In this document: piece after piece, positions 10,113-20,839 of the stretch | Layout of the letters: every line of letters starts with the position of its first letter | Position numbering within the stretch: position 1 is the first letter of the stretch | DNA from: Coptis chinensis | Taxonomy: Eukaryota; Streptophyta; Magnoliopsida; Ranunculales; Ranunculaceae | DNA: 64,000 nucleotides | Reading direction: 5' to 3' | NCBI GenBank assembly: GCA_015680905.1 | Contig: CM027377.1 | Span: forward strand, 38,278,501-38,342,500 | Notes under the pieces: model-generated | Database searches by the model: none | What the model was told of the DNA's origin: nothing | The model's input: the letters and a program-made list of their open reading frames with translations, nothing else | Program-made: the position numbers and the translations under genes

Positions 10113-12134
10113 TCATAACAACTGGGCATTTATATCCAGGATTTGGAGACTTTTTCCCTTCACGAATACTAAATATAAGCTAGTTAACATAGAGTAAATA
10201 GCCTCGTCTTGTGAATGAGATCTATCTCCAGAGGTAAATATACTTTTTGTATTCTCTATATACACCCAACTACAACCAGCAAGCTTCCTGACTTCTCCTC
10301 CTCTCATCTTTCCCCTTATCCTACACATCTCCCTCCAGTTTCCTTCTGCAGCATAAACATTAGCCAATTGCACATATCGAGCCCCATTGTCCGCTTCTAT
10401 TCTTAACAATGCCTCTTCCGCTTCTCTGGCCAACTCCATACTCTCATTTGTCATGCAAGCATTCAAGAACGTTTCCAAATCACAGCGTCTCGCTTAACAG
10501 GGATCTCTTTCATCAACTCCACCGCCTTGTCTAAACAGTTGGTTCTCCCATACAGATCAACCATACAAGAATAGTGGTCAATTTCAGGTAATATTCCATA
10601 ATCTTGTTTCATGGAAGCAAAGTATTTGTCCCCTAGTTCAACTAACCCAGCATGTCGACAAGCTGAGAGAAGCACTATAAAGGTGATCGCATCAGGAGTG
10701 ATACTGCTCTCCAGCATCTCCTCAAATAGTCTGATAGCTTTATTTTCATATCCATGACGAGCATAACCAGCTATCATCGAATTGTACATGACCCTATCTC
10801 TACAAGGTGCTCGCTTAAAAATTCTTTCTGCATATTCTATCTCGCCACATTTTGCATACATATCGGCCAAACTACTTCTCAGTCTCTCATCCAACTTAAT
10901 TCCCATTCTCACCATGTATCTATGGATCTGCTTTCCAGGATGTAATGCTGCTCGTATAGCACACCCACCAAGCACATTGATGAGAATCAAAGCATCAGGA
11001 ACTTGTATTTTGTTTGTGTTGAAATCCAAGAAAAGTTCAAATACTGCATCACAATTCCGCAATCTAACATACCCAGAGAACAAAGCCGTCCAAACAACAG
11101 AGTTCTTTTCCTTTAATGAATCAAAAAGTCTCCTTGCCTCAACCATGTCCCCTCTAGAAGAATGCCCCACAATCAAAGAACTCACGGAGAAAACATTTTC
11201 AGTCCCAGTCGACGCATTGACCAACTCTGCATACTCAATATTATCACACTTGCAGTACATATCCACAATGCCACTACTTATATATGGATTCAAACACAAC
11301 CCATTCTTTAAAACCCAAGCGTGAACTTCCCTACCATGTTTTTGACTCTTTAGACTGGAACAAGCACTCAGCACGGAGGTAAAAGTATGCTCATTCCATC
11401 TCATTCCAATCTCCCCCATCAGAACAAACAACTCTAATGCCTTTCCCAAACATCCATTCTGAGCATACCCAGATATTAACGTGTTCCAAGACACCGTATC
11501 GTTCAACTCAGAAAATCTCCAAAACAATTCCGAAGCCATATCCATATCCCCTTCCCAATAACAAGCCGCAACCATGGTATTCTTACAAACTAAATCCAAC
11601 AACCCACTACTCCCTTTAAACACTCGAAGCGCGTCATCAAAACTCCCACATTTCGAATACATATCTATCAAGGAACTCACAGTGAATGAGTTCGAGTCAT
11701 TAGCTGTTTTCACCATGCACGAATGTAGTTGCTTTCCATACGACAATACCAATAACTTGGCAGTCAAGTTAAGCATTGTCGTGAGAGTGAACTCATCAAA
11801 TGGTGTCCCAGTATCTTGCATGGAACTGAAAACTTTAACACCTTCGAGCTCTAAAGAAGAAGTGTTTGCATAAGCGGATATCATGGTGTTTTAAGTAACG
11901 GAATCCTTAAAAGGAGTAGAATCAAAGAAATGCCGAGCTTTGGTAATATCACGGTTGTGAATGTGAGCACTAATGATAGAAGACGTTTCTGTCAAGCATT
12001 TCGTCAAAGAGACGATGAGCTTCTTGTATGGAGCCATTTTTTGAGTAGAGATGGATGAGTTGGTTGGACGTGAAAACTGTTTGGAAAATACCGGTTTTTA
12101 TTACGTGGGCATGGTTTTTGAGTGACAACCTCAT
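10113..12134 (-). pseudogene. PCMP-E92: E-class pentatricopeptide repeat protein, At3g18840-like, three lesions
   Basis: PPR proteins bind organellar RNA. This one matches the E subclass and, as I recall it, the Arabidopsis protein At3g18840 along its length. It starts with MRLSLK at 12134, continues through SNQLIHLYSKNGSI and many PPR motifs of the VVWTALFSGY and VMYNSMIAGYARHG type, and ends with the E motif (NGARYVQLANVYAAEGNW, then KLAGCSWVYIEN). It is intronless, as usual. Three lesions are visible: a frameshift near 11970-11980 after DEMLDRNVF, a TAA at 11893-11891 where a Trp is expected (VTWNTMISAY), and a one-base loss near 10472-10478 joining the PPR and E regions. The longest intact piece is 473 residues (11884-10463). 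It stands head-to-head with the DUF1218 exon, about 295 bp apart. Confidence 0.9.
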
Positions 12135-12428
12135 TTTTGACTCGATAGGTAATGACTAAATGACGACCCTAACACATGCAGCGGCAACTAATATATGTCA
12201 GTAGTCTATTTCAGAAAAATCGACCGATATTCCTGAAATACCATACAATTTCGTCATAAGGCCCCATAACTTCATTTCCACGCAATATTTAGTCTTAATC
12301 CCAAAGGTGCCCTTGGGATATTAGTAAGTAGTAATAGCTGTTACACTTTAAAAAGTTCACTGTCGCTTTCGGCTTTGTTCTTAAACTTTACAAAACAGTG
12401 TCAAACAAGAAGAGAGAGAGAGAGCAGA
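12135..12428. promoter_or_regulatory. Shared intergenic region between divergent genes
   Basis: These 294 bases separate the PPR start codon (minus) from the DUF1218 start codon (plus) and would carry both promoters. A GA run (AAGAGAGAGAGAGAG) lies just before the DUF1218 ATG, as in many plant 5' leaders. I see no clear TATA box. Confidence 0.45.
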
Positions 12429-12524
12429 ATGGAGAAGAAGGTTATAGTGGTGTGTGTAACAGTTGGTTTTCTTGGAATTTTAGCTGCTGCATTAGCTTTT
12501 GCTGCAGAAGCCAAAAAGATTAAG
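12429..12524 (+). pseudogene. DUF1218 family membrane protein, first exon only
   Basis: Exon 1 encodes 32 residues: MEKKVIVVCVTVGFLGIL, then an Ala-rich FAAEAKKIK. This is the characteristic start of plant DUF1218 proteins (four-pass membrane proteins, some linked to lignin and cell-wall composition). It ends at a good donor (AAG|GTATCA). No following exon was found before the copia insertion at 12867, nor in the sequence after it, up to and beyond 20525. The gene is therefore truncated, or its second exon is far away or outside the window. The first membrane segment and start codon are intact. Confidence 0.7.
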
Positions 12525-12866
12525 GTATCATCATCTCTCTTGTGTTGTTACGTTGTACATGACATGACTTTACTATAGCCAAAACTACAAGAACACTGAC
12601 AGTTAAAAGATTCAATATTGAAGAACCAACCTTTCTAGTTGAATGTATTCATGAGTCTCTGTACAATAAATTTCTTTTAGACCGTCAAAAAATACTTTTC
12701 CCGATTGTTTCATTACTTTGGGATGTCTTTACTATCCTGTTAATGAAATGGAGAGAGAATCCAACAAGTAAAATGGGGTCTAGAAAATGTTCTATTCAGT
12801 AAAAAAAAAAAAACTCCACCATGCCTAGCCGTATGTAATTTTCCATATATAAGTTTCATTGCTCCA

Positions 12867-13060
12867 TGATCAACTTTAGAATGAAAATGATTTTATTTCT
12901 TATGAATCTCTACATATTACATGTTTATATAGTTTTCATACAATTGCTAAGATAATGACAAGTGTCCTACTCTATTACAACTTCATAACTAATTCTGTTA
13001 TGAAAATTGATTCTGTTGAGACTGTTGCACTGACGTGGATGCTTGATTCACTGGATTACA
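12867..13060 (-). repeat. 3' LTR of the copia element
   Basis: 194 bp, short for a copia LTR. In element orientation it begins TGTAATCCAGTGAATCAAGC and ends TTGATCA. It differs from the 5' LTR at three substitutions (two near 12970-12985 and one near 13005). Confidence 0.92.
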
Positions 13061-14440
13061 CCCCCTCAAGTTTGTGTTTGGTAAAACACACAGCTTGCGT
13101 TGAAGAATAGAAAATCTTGCAGAGGAGAGACCTTTTGTAAAAATGTCAGCTGTTTGGTCTTGTGTGCATATATATTGAAGCTTGATGCAATTTGCTGTTA
13201 CGAGCTCTCTGATATAATGAAAATCGACCTCAATATGTTTCGTTCTACTATGGAACATAGGATATAATGAAATAGCACTGACATTATCACAGAGTAAGAG
13301 AGGTGGTTCTGACAAGAATAAGTGAAGATCTTTCAGGAGAATGCAAAGCCAGTATAACTCAGCTGCTGTGTAGGCTAATGAACGATATTCTGATTCTGTA
13401 GATGACCTGGAAATAGTTGGTTGCTTTTTAGAACACCAACTAATAGGACTAGAGCCATAAAAGATAGAAAATCCACTTGTTGATCTTCTAGTATCAGGAC
13501 AGCCAGCCCAGTCCGAGTCTGAAAATGCTGTAATCTTTTGTGATCCTTTTGTTAACCAGATACCATGTGTTATTGATCCTTTTAAGAATCGTAAAATTCT
13601 TTTAACAGCTGCCATATGAGTAGTTCTTGGTGTTTGCATATGCTGACACACTTGATTCACTGCATAAGATAAGTCTGGCCTTGTCCATGTTAAATATTGC
13701 AAAGAACCAACAAGAGGTCTATATAATGTGGGATCAGATATAATATCACCAGAATGTATATCTAATTTCACTGTACTAGAGCAAGGTGTAGATACAGGCT
13801 TTGCATCCAACATATTTGCCTTTTTCAAAACATCTAAAGCATATTTACTTTGTGACAGAAACATGCCTTGAGCTGATCTAAGTACTTCAATACCCAAGAA
13901 AAAATGAATATCACCAAGATCTTTCATAGCAAAGTGTTGATTTAACTGAAGAATGAAATCTTGACAATATGAAGGTGAGCTTCCTGTAATTAGAATGTCG
14001 TCAACATATACAAGAATATAGGTGATTGAATCTGCTGCAGCTCTTATAAACAGTGAAGGATCTGCCTTGGCTGAAATAAAACCATACTCAAGTAAGGCAC
14101 CCATCAATTTTTCAAACCAGGACCTTGGTGCCTGTTTAAGACCATATAAGGACTTATGAAGTTTACACACATAGTCAGGTTTACTTGGATCAACAAAGCC
14201 AGGTGGTTGCTTCATATACACAGTTTCTTTGAGATCACCATGAAGAAAAGCATTAGATACATCCAATTGCCTAACTCCCCAATTATTCTGAACTACAATA
14301 GTAAGAATCAACCTGATGGTGGTTGACTTTGCAACAGGACTAAAAGTTTATGAAAAATTAACTCCTGCTATTTGATGAAACCCCTTGGCAACCAGTCGAG
14401 CCTTAAACTTGTCTATAGTACCATCAGAATATTATCCACT
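12998..14440 (-). pseudogene. Copia reverse transcriptase and RNase H
   Basis: The open part (14311-12998, 437 residues) has the RT region with LDVSNAFLHG (catalytic Asp 17), the LYGLKQAPRSW block and YVDD at residues 102-105. The RNase H domain follows with SDSDWAG, the SSTESEYRSLA block (catalytic Glu) and RTKHIEVDFHYIRE near the end. Both catalytic centres look intact. Upstream in the same frame, the conserved DGTIDKFKARLVAKGFHQ stretch is present at about 14430-14370. It is cut off by a TAA replacing the Glu of FSETFSP, and by a frame change or small deletion near 14430 relative to the integrase frame. Confidence 0.9.
13061..13067 (-). promoter_or_regulatory. Polypurine tract of the copia element
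   Basis: On the minus strand TTGAGGGGG stands immediately before the 3' LTR (the G run is 13065-13061 and adjoining bases). This is the primer for plus-strand DNA synthesis. Confidence 0.8.
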
Positions 14441-16029
14441 AAATGTTGAGATGAATGAAATGGGACTAGTGTCCATGTATTGTTATGGAGTAAAGCATTA
14501 TATTCTGTTGCCATTGCTTGCCTCCAATTTATATCCTTTACAGCTTGAGTGTAGTATGTAGGAACTATAACTTGAGGATTAGACTGTGATATGTAAGCTC
14601 CAATAGGATATTTAGATGCAATGAAGACTTTCTTTTTGGAAATTCCCATTTTTGATCTTGTATTCATAGAATGTAACTGAGGAAGGTGAGCTTGTTTAGA
14701 TCGAGTTGGTTTAGTTTGAACTTGGTGAGATGGATCTGTTGAAATAAGAGGAGTTGGCAGAAGTGGTGGTTGAGAAAGTGATGTGTCAGAAGGTGTTATA
14801 TGTGCAGTGGTGACATCAGCAGAGGATGAAGACATGTCAGAGTGTAGGAAAGAAGGAACAAGAATTTTAGTAGCAGATGGAATAGAAGGAATTGATGTTG
14901 GCGTTGAATTTCGAAAAGGAAATGAATTTTCATTAAAAATGACATGTCTACTAATATAGATTCTTCCAGTGGAGGGATCAAGACATTGATAGCCTTTATG
15001 ATGAGGGCTATAACCAATAAAAACACACTCTTTGCTTCTAGCTTGAAGCTTGTTTGTTGTATAAGGCCTTAGCCATGGAAAGCATGAGCACCCATAAACT
15101 TTGAAGAAAGAGTAATTAGGAGTCTTTTTGAAAAGTTTTTGAAGTGGAGATAGATATGATAAGGAAGGTGTAGGAGTTCTGTTAATAAGGAAAACACAAG
15201 TTTGAAATACATGAACCCAAAATTCTGGTGGAATGTTGCTTTGAGCAATGAGAGTTCTTGCCATTTCAGTGATATGACGATGTTTTCTCTCTGCTAAGCC
15301 ATTTTGTTGTGGTGTATGAGGGCATGAATATTGAGTGGAGATACCATGATGTTGAAGAAAAGTCTTGAATACTTGACTAATGTACTCACCCCCTCCATCA
15401 GATCGAAAAGTTTTGATATGATAATCAGTTAGGTTCTCAACATTGGTTTTAAATAATTGAAACACAGTAAGAAGATCAGACTTTTTAAACAAATGAAAGA
15501 TCCAAGTGAATTTAGAGAAATCATCTATAAAAGAAACATAATATACATGCCCAAGAGTAGATGGTATGGAAGAAGGACCCCATAGATTAGTATGCACCAA
15601 CTCTAAAGGTTTAGTAGCTTTATTCAAAGACATTGAAAAGGGAAGTCTTGCACTCTTTCCAATTTTACAAGCATTACAAAAATCAACACTAGTACATGAT
15701 GGTAAAAGATGATAGTCAGTGACAATTTTCTTTAAAATGAACAAGGAGGGATGTCCAGTTCTGTGATGCCATAATGTTGAAGAGGCCTTTTCACCAAAGA
15801 AGGTAGTATGAAAAGCAGTAGATGATGACTGAAAAGCTGAAGGAAGGGATGCTTGTGAAGTATGCTTGAACTGCATAGGATAGAGACCATTCTTATGTCT
15901 CCCTTGGAAAAGAATCTTTCCTGTTTTGTTGGCCTTTACATAAAAAGCAAATGGAGTAAATGTGATTGAACAGTCATTGTCACTTGTGAACTTATGAACA
16001 GAGAGTAAATTTTGTGAAATTTGGCACAT
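14413..16029 (-). pseudogene. Copia GAG-pre-integrase and integrase
   Basis: This open frame of 538 residues contains the integrase zinc-binding region (WHHRTGH at about 87-93, CNAC at 118-121) and the catalytic core. The DDE triad can be placed. The first Asp, expected in the HTDLWG motif, is Asn 148 (HTNLWGPS). The second is Asp 211 (FRSDGGGEY). The Glu is 247 (QQNGLAERK), 36 residues after the second Asp as usual. The Asp-to-Asn change should abolish strand transfer. The C-terminal part includes the copia-specific linker toward reverse transcriptase and ends where the frame breaks. Confidence 0.9.
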
Positions 16030-16320
16030 GAAGTATATTTTAAAAAAAAAGTGGAATGTGGTGTGTGTAATAAAGAGTTTCCTACATGAGATATAGACGG
16101 ACCTTGTCCATCACCAACAATCACTTTGTCATGGCCATCATAATCATGTGAGATCATCGATTTTGCAAATCGGGGAGTAAGATGATTGTTGGCACCGAGA
16201 TCGCCAAGCCGCCTAGAATCATGCCCATACACGTTTGAGTAACTAGAAGCATTAGGAGTAGAGACATTACCCCGATCATAATAGTTACTCGAAAGCATTC
16301 TCGAGAAGAGAAATCAAAGC
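15936..16320 (-). pseudogene. Copia protease region
   Basis: The segment overlaps the start of the integrase frame in a different frame. It contains LGDLGANNHLT where copia proteases have D-S/T-G-A followed by xHxT. The active-site Asp is present, but the next residue is Leu instead of Ser/Thr. The frame then runs through VIVGDGQGPSISHVGNS, typical of the region after the protease. A frameshift separates it from gag and another from integrase. Confidence 0.75.
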
Positions 16321-16329
16321 ATCCGAATA

Positions 16330-17289
16330 GTTGTTGTATGCCATTCTCCTAGCAGCCATTGCTTGAAGTTTCAACGGTGGAATTCGACCTTGATACACAT
16401 AATTCATGCGGTTGTAAACAATCCACAGCGGTATGATTAGTTTTTCCACAAATCACAAACTTTGCTTTGAGGTAGAACCAAGAGAGTTGTTTTCTTTAAC
16501 TTGCTCACTAGAACCAGAATTCGAGCTTGAACCTCGCATTGGATTGAAACCATTAGAACCGCGTCCAAAACTGTTATTCCTTCCACCATAAGAATGATTA
16601 TTTCCACGACCTTTGCCTCTGTGATAACCTCTTCCTCGATTCATTTGATTGTAATTTGAGTAGAATGCTTGAGGAGCAGAATCAACCAAAGCTTGATGTC
16701 GTGATAGAATTGTGATTTCTTCACTGATAAGCAAACCATACAACTCTCAACCTTATTGAAGTACCAAATGCATCATATTCAGGTGTAAGACCATTTAGAA
16801 CATGCGTAACCAGATCACCATCAGTTTGTGACTTTCCAGCAGCCATTAAAGCATCAGAGAGGTGCTTAATTCTTTGTAGAAACTCAGACATGGTTGAATT
16901 ACCCTTTTTGGTCATTTGAAGTTGACTTTTAAGCTGATGAATATGAGAACGTGTTGTCACATCAAATCTTTTCTCTAACAGAATCCACAATTCTCTTGCA
17001 GTTGAACAACCAATGACATACTGCAAGATTCCTTCAGAAATAGTTGCGTTTAACAAGATTAATAAGGTTTGATCCATTTTCTGCCAATGAAGATACTCAG
17101 GATTGATAGTAGTCGTGTCAGCAAGAAATTGATTTGGAATTGATCTTGATCCATCAACAAAATGAAGAAGATTATTGCTTCTCAACACTGGCATGAAGAG
17201 ATTTCGAGTAGAAAATTGTCTTTTGTAAGTTTAATGGGAATGAAATGATTTATGTTAACAGAAGTCATTGAAGGTGTTGTTGAATTCAT
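16330..17289 (-). pseudogene. Copia gag, broken by frameshifts
   Basis: A start codon at 17289 fits the copia gag beginning (IKLTKDNFLL). One frameshift near 17199 removes the expected Trp. The main frame, 17194-16721, carries the copia gag core with NPEYLHWQKMDQTLL, ARELWILLEKRF and HLSDALMAAGK. A second break near 16740 leads into a Gly/Asn/Arg-rich frame to 16453 (RGRGYHRGKGRGNN), then the zinc knuckle ICGKTNHTAVDC. There, the first Cys of the CX2CX4HX4C pattern is not seen. Confidence 0.85.
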
Positions 17290-17504
17290 TGTTTTGGTTG
17301 AAGATTGAAAGATGAATACTGATCAATCTTGATCAATTCAGATTAGAATTGAACAGAGAAATGAGATAAACGAGTAGAGAGTAATGAGAATAGAGTGAAC
17401 AACTTGAATAATGAGAGTAATGAAGAAGGAAAACTTAGCTTGTTGAAGCTTTAATAACATTTTAATGGAGTCTCCAGAATCGCCTTGTTAGCTTTTGAGC
17501 TGAT

Positions 17505-17517
17505 GGCTCTGATACCA
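17505..17517 (-). promoter_or_regulatory. Primer binding site (initiator tRNA-Met)
   Basis: On the minus strand TGGTATCAGAGCC directly follows the 5' LTR. It is complementary to the 3' end of initiator tRNA-Met, the usual copia primer. Confidence 0.92.
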
Positions 17518-17710
17518 TGATCAACTTTAGAATGAAAATGATTTTATTTCTTATGAATCTCTACATATTACATGTTTATATAGTTTTCATACAATTGCTA
17601 AGATAATGACAAGTGTCCTACTTTATTACAACTGCATAACTAATTCTGTTATGAAAACTGATTCTGTTGAGACTGTTGCACTGACGTGGATGCTTGATTC
17701 ACTGGATTAC
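17518..17710 (-). repeat. 5' LTR of the copia element
   Basis: About 193 bp. It lacks the outermost one or two bases present in the 3' LTR, so its outer end reads AGTAATCC rather than TGTAATCC. It is otherwise identical apart from three substitutions. Confidence 0.9.
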
Positions 17711-19340
17711 TCCATACATGGTGATATGAAACAATTTGAAGTATACCATGCTGCTGTTACATAGGTTTTGGGTAGGTTTGGTACGGTCCAACTGTTTTGA
17801 CTAAATTTTCTAAATGTGTATAAGCATTAGAAAACAAGCAGTGGAACGAGGAAAGCTTTACTATAAGTACAACCTTGTTGGTAGACTAGACTTCAGAAAG
17901 CTCAATGTGGAAGAAGTTAAGTAGAATTGCATTGGAAACTTGGAAGCCAAAGGGAGATTGGAAGATCATTTCTCTTGGTAAAGGATTTTTCATGATTCAA
18001 CTAACTTACGAGGATGACTGGAGGAAGAGATGGTGTGGCGGTCCATGGAAATTCAAAGATCAAACTCTTCGATTAACAAAATGGGCCTTTGATTTGATTT
18101 CGCGTCGAGGTAAAATCTAGTGCTTTAGTTTGGATAAAGTTTCCCAAACTTGGACAACAATATTGGGATTATGAAATCTTGATGTCTATGGGTAGAGGAC
18201 TTGGCTATCCCGTTAGTGTTGACAAACATACCGCAAAGAGACTATGGGTTTTTGCTTCAAAGATTGGTTGAAGTAGATCTTGCGAATTGAAACCGATACC
18301 AAACCCGGATACTTGTTGAAGGGGACGAGCACACGTCTTTCCTTCAAGAAGTCGGTTGAAAACTCCCAAAGTATTGTGGTCATGCAAATCTGTTGGGCAC
18401 CTTGTTGCAGAGTGCAAGGCATTGCAAAAAGGCTTTTTAGGCGAAAAACAAAAGAGTGATCGAGAAACAAGCTGAGGATGTGCAAAAACAGAAGAAGAAG
18501 AAGAGGAATAGAAACAAGAACAAAAATGTACCGATCGAACCAACAAACAATGTCTCGGTTGAGACTATGGGTACAGTTCCCGTTGAGGTGCCTACTACAA
18601 CGCCAACTGAGGTGGTTCCAATTGATGTGGGCACCGTGGATATTGTAGTTGAGCAGGATGCACAAACACAAGATGGAACTGATCACATTGATGCAATACC
18701 ACAAGTTGGGGTAGCAGAACATATAGTTACTGATGTTGTTTCATTGCTTCCACTAGCTGTGGAAATGCAATCAATGCATCCTTTGAATGCACCGCAAGCG
18801 GAGGTTACAACTACTAACTGCTCTCTAGCTGTTGAAAATTTTGTTTCTCCAACTCTGTGTAGTCTTACACACTACATTGCACCTCCACTAAGAGTTACTA
18901 TGGCTGAAAATACAATTGTGCCGCAAGAGAATAGTCGAGCAGCTGATTCCTATTCTCCCATTGCGAGGACTATGAAGAGTGGAGCTTTAGAGCCCGATTC
19001 CTCTTCAACAATGAGAATGGCTGAGTTCAATTCTTCTTCCACTACTGGAGAGGGAAACAGGCTCAAATAATTGAATGAGGCAAATTCACTGCTAAGATCG
19101 GTTAATTTCAATGACCTCACAAATGATGATGAAAAATGTCGAGGATGGTAAAGAACCATGGCAAAAGATAGCAATAAAAAAGTATAAGCATGCATGGATG
19201 TCGTAGGAGCATGTTGATGACAATGATAACTCACAGGATGGTGATGAACCATGGCAGTTTCAAAAGGAGAAAGGAAGCAAGACAAAGGGGAAAGATATGG
19301 ATCTGACTCCTCTTCCACCAGGGGCAAGGAAAATTCCGAC
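17711..19340 (+). pseudogene. Gag-like DUF4283/zinc-knuckle protein, multiple frameshifts
   Basis: Proteins with DUF4283 plus a CCHC knuckle are the ORF1/gag-like partners of plant LINEs or their derivatives. The frame at 17905-18120 contains GDWKIISLGKGFFMIQ, then the GPWKFKDQTLRLTKW signature. A shift then gives WIKFPKLGQQYWDYEIL, further shifts give RLVEVDLAN, and a degenerate knuckle (CKSVGHLVAEC) lies near 18395. A Lys-rich stretch (QKKKKRNRNKNKN) and a long low-complexity Thr/Val/Glu tail are open at 18456-19070. The end (PWQFQKEKGSKTKGK) near 19250 is shared with copy A at position 1. No reverse transcriptase follows. The sequence at 17711-17860 is not recognisable. Confidence 0.7.
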
Positions 19341-20525
19341 CAAGAAGATATAAATGATTTACTTTTCTTGGAAATACACATGGTTTAGACAATAGAATGA
19401 AGGCATTATCACCTTCATGGAATTTATTTTTTGGTTTCAAAGTGGGAACTTAATCCATCCCGGGTGGTACTTAACCCCTAGTTTGTAACCTTATTATTAT
19501 ATATAATATATTTACATTTTGCCTGCAAAAAAAATGATATTGCTCATATATTGCTATGGCTATGGCTTGCGCGCTTCAATTCCCCAGTTGCAAGTTTTAA
19601 CAAAATTGTTGTATGGAGCGCATAATGAGCATCTTGAATAAATTATTATGCTGAAACTGATCAACTACTATACGAGTGGGTTAATTATTAGCATAGTATG
19701 AAGAAGTGGGGGAAGTTTAGTGTATTCCATTCAAGTCTTTGGTGAAGAAGGTAGGTTACAAGCTAATTCTTCTGGTTATGAATGATAAAATACAAATTGT
19801 TCAAAGGAATTAGAGTTTACTTGCTACAGAATGTGATGTGGAGTTTGCCTAGCTCAAGCCCTCAACTATGCAGAATTGACAACTGTTTGGTGTTTCCACT
19901 GGGGATGCCAACTAATTTGTCTTATTTTGGTGGGTATAAAGTTCAAGAGTAAAGCTCATGACGTATTATTTTAAGTGTGAACCTCCTGAGACATGGGGAT
20001 GTCATGTATAAATCTATTAAGAAACTGCCACAATGTGGACATATCAATTGGTATGGCAAGAATATAGAGTTGTATCTTAGTTAACATTTTAGTTTAGTTC
20101 AAGGTTGAATTTTGTGATTTGTTTGTTGTTATAGGCTGATTATGAATTGTGTTGTTAATGGCTGAATTTTCATGAATATGTAGTTTACTAATCAATTGTC
20201 CATTTTTCTGATCTCTTGTAGGTGTTAGGGAGCTGGAATTTTGTCTAAACAAATTATTGTGTAGAACATGGGATCATCCTCCCAACATTGGTGATATGGT
20301 GCACATGTTATCTTATTGTATGAAGGCGAAGTCATAGCACCGTAGAGATTTGTTTTTGTGTTTTATGATGCATAAGACTTCCTTAATAAAAAAACAAAAT
20401 CACTTTTTGTGTATAAGTATTATCCACTTTTTGTTGGGTACAGGTAATAGCGTTCGAACAATTGGTACCTTTTATGTGCATGCACTAGATAGACTTTGTT
20501 GACCCTTTTCTACACGTTTAATTCA
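19179..20525 (+). repeat. Direct repeat copy B, matching 1-1347
   Basis: This copy follows the gag-like gene and includes its last codons plus about 1.2 kb of non-coding tail. It ends TTAATTCA, then TGATCATCG. This junction is uninterrupted, whereas copy A is interrupted by a Helitron end at the same base. The unit lacks LTRs, and only an A-run near 19525 could mark a LINE-type end. Confidence 0.85.
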
Positions 20526-20623
20526 TGATCATCGTTGGCAAGCCTAGAAATCAGAGTTTGTTGACACTTCTATTCCATTTTATTTTTATTATATATTGGC
20601 ATTTGGAGACTTGAATAACCTAA

Positions 20624-20830
20624 GGCAAATGATAAGGAGAGATTATTCTCTCTAAATTTAGTGCGCACTTCATATCAGCCGTTGGATGACATGATCATAC
20701 GGTTTGATGTGGTTTGTCAACTGTGGGCCATGCAACAACCTCGATCTAAAGAAAAAATTTCTTCATCCAACGACTATTTGCCTTGATCTCTCCAAAATTT
20801 AGAAAGAATGATCTCTCCTTATCGGATCTC
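20624..20830. mobile_element. MULE-type MITE, 207 bp, perfect 9-bp target duplication
   Basis: Inverted ends share GATAAGGAGAGAT, then ATTCT(C/T)TCTAAATTT, over about 30 bases. The flanks are ATAACCTAA at 20615-20623 and again at 20831-20839, the 9-bp duplication typical of Mutator-like transposases. No coding capacity. Confidence 0.85.
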
Positions 20831-20839
20831 ATAACCTAA

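Larger units (their letters stand above)
12867..17710 (-). mobile_element. Ty1/copia LTR retrotransposon, complete ends, broken genes
   Basis: The element is 4844 bp on the minus strand. It has two nearly identical LTRs, a tRNA-Met primer site next to the 5' LTR, a purine tract next to the 3' LTR, and gag, protease, integrase, reverse transcriptase and RNase H in copia order. CTCCA flanks both ends (12862-12866, and 17710-17714 overlapping the last LTR base). The LTRs differ at three positions in about 192, so insertion was recent. All coding regions carry frameshifts or stops, so movement probably depended on proteins from other copies. Confidence 0.9.

Noticed and set aside
10215-11873. Plus-strand frames of 60-180 residues opposite the PPR gene
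   Set aside because: They lie antisense to a clear coding sequence and have no domain of their own.
18205-18722. Minus-strand frames with hydrophobic runs opposite the gag-like gene
   Set aside because: Antisense shadows of the Lys-rich and Thr/Val-rich plus-strand coding region. The apparent membrane segments come from AAG/GAA-rich codons read backwards.
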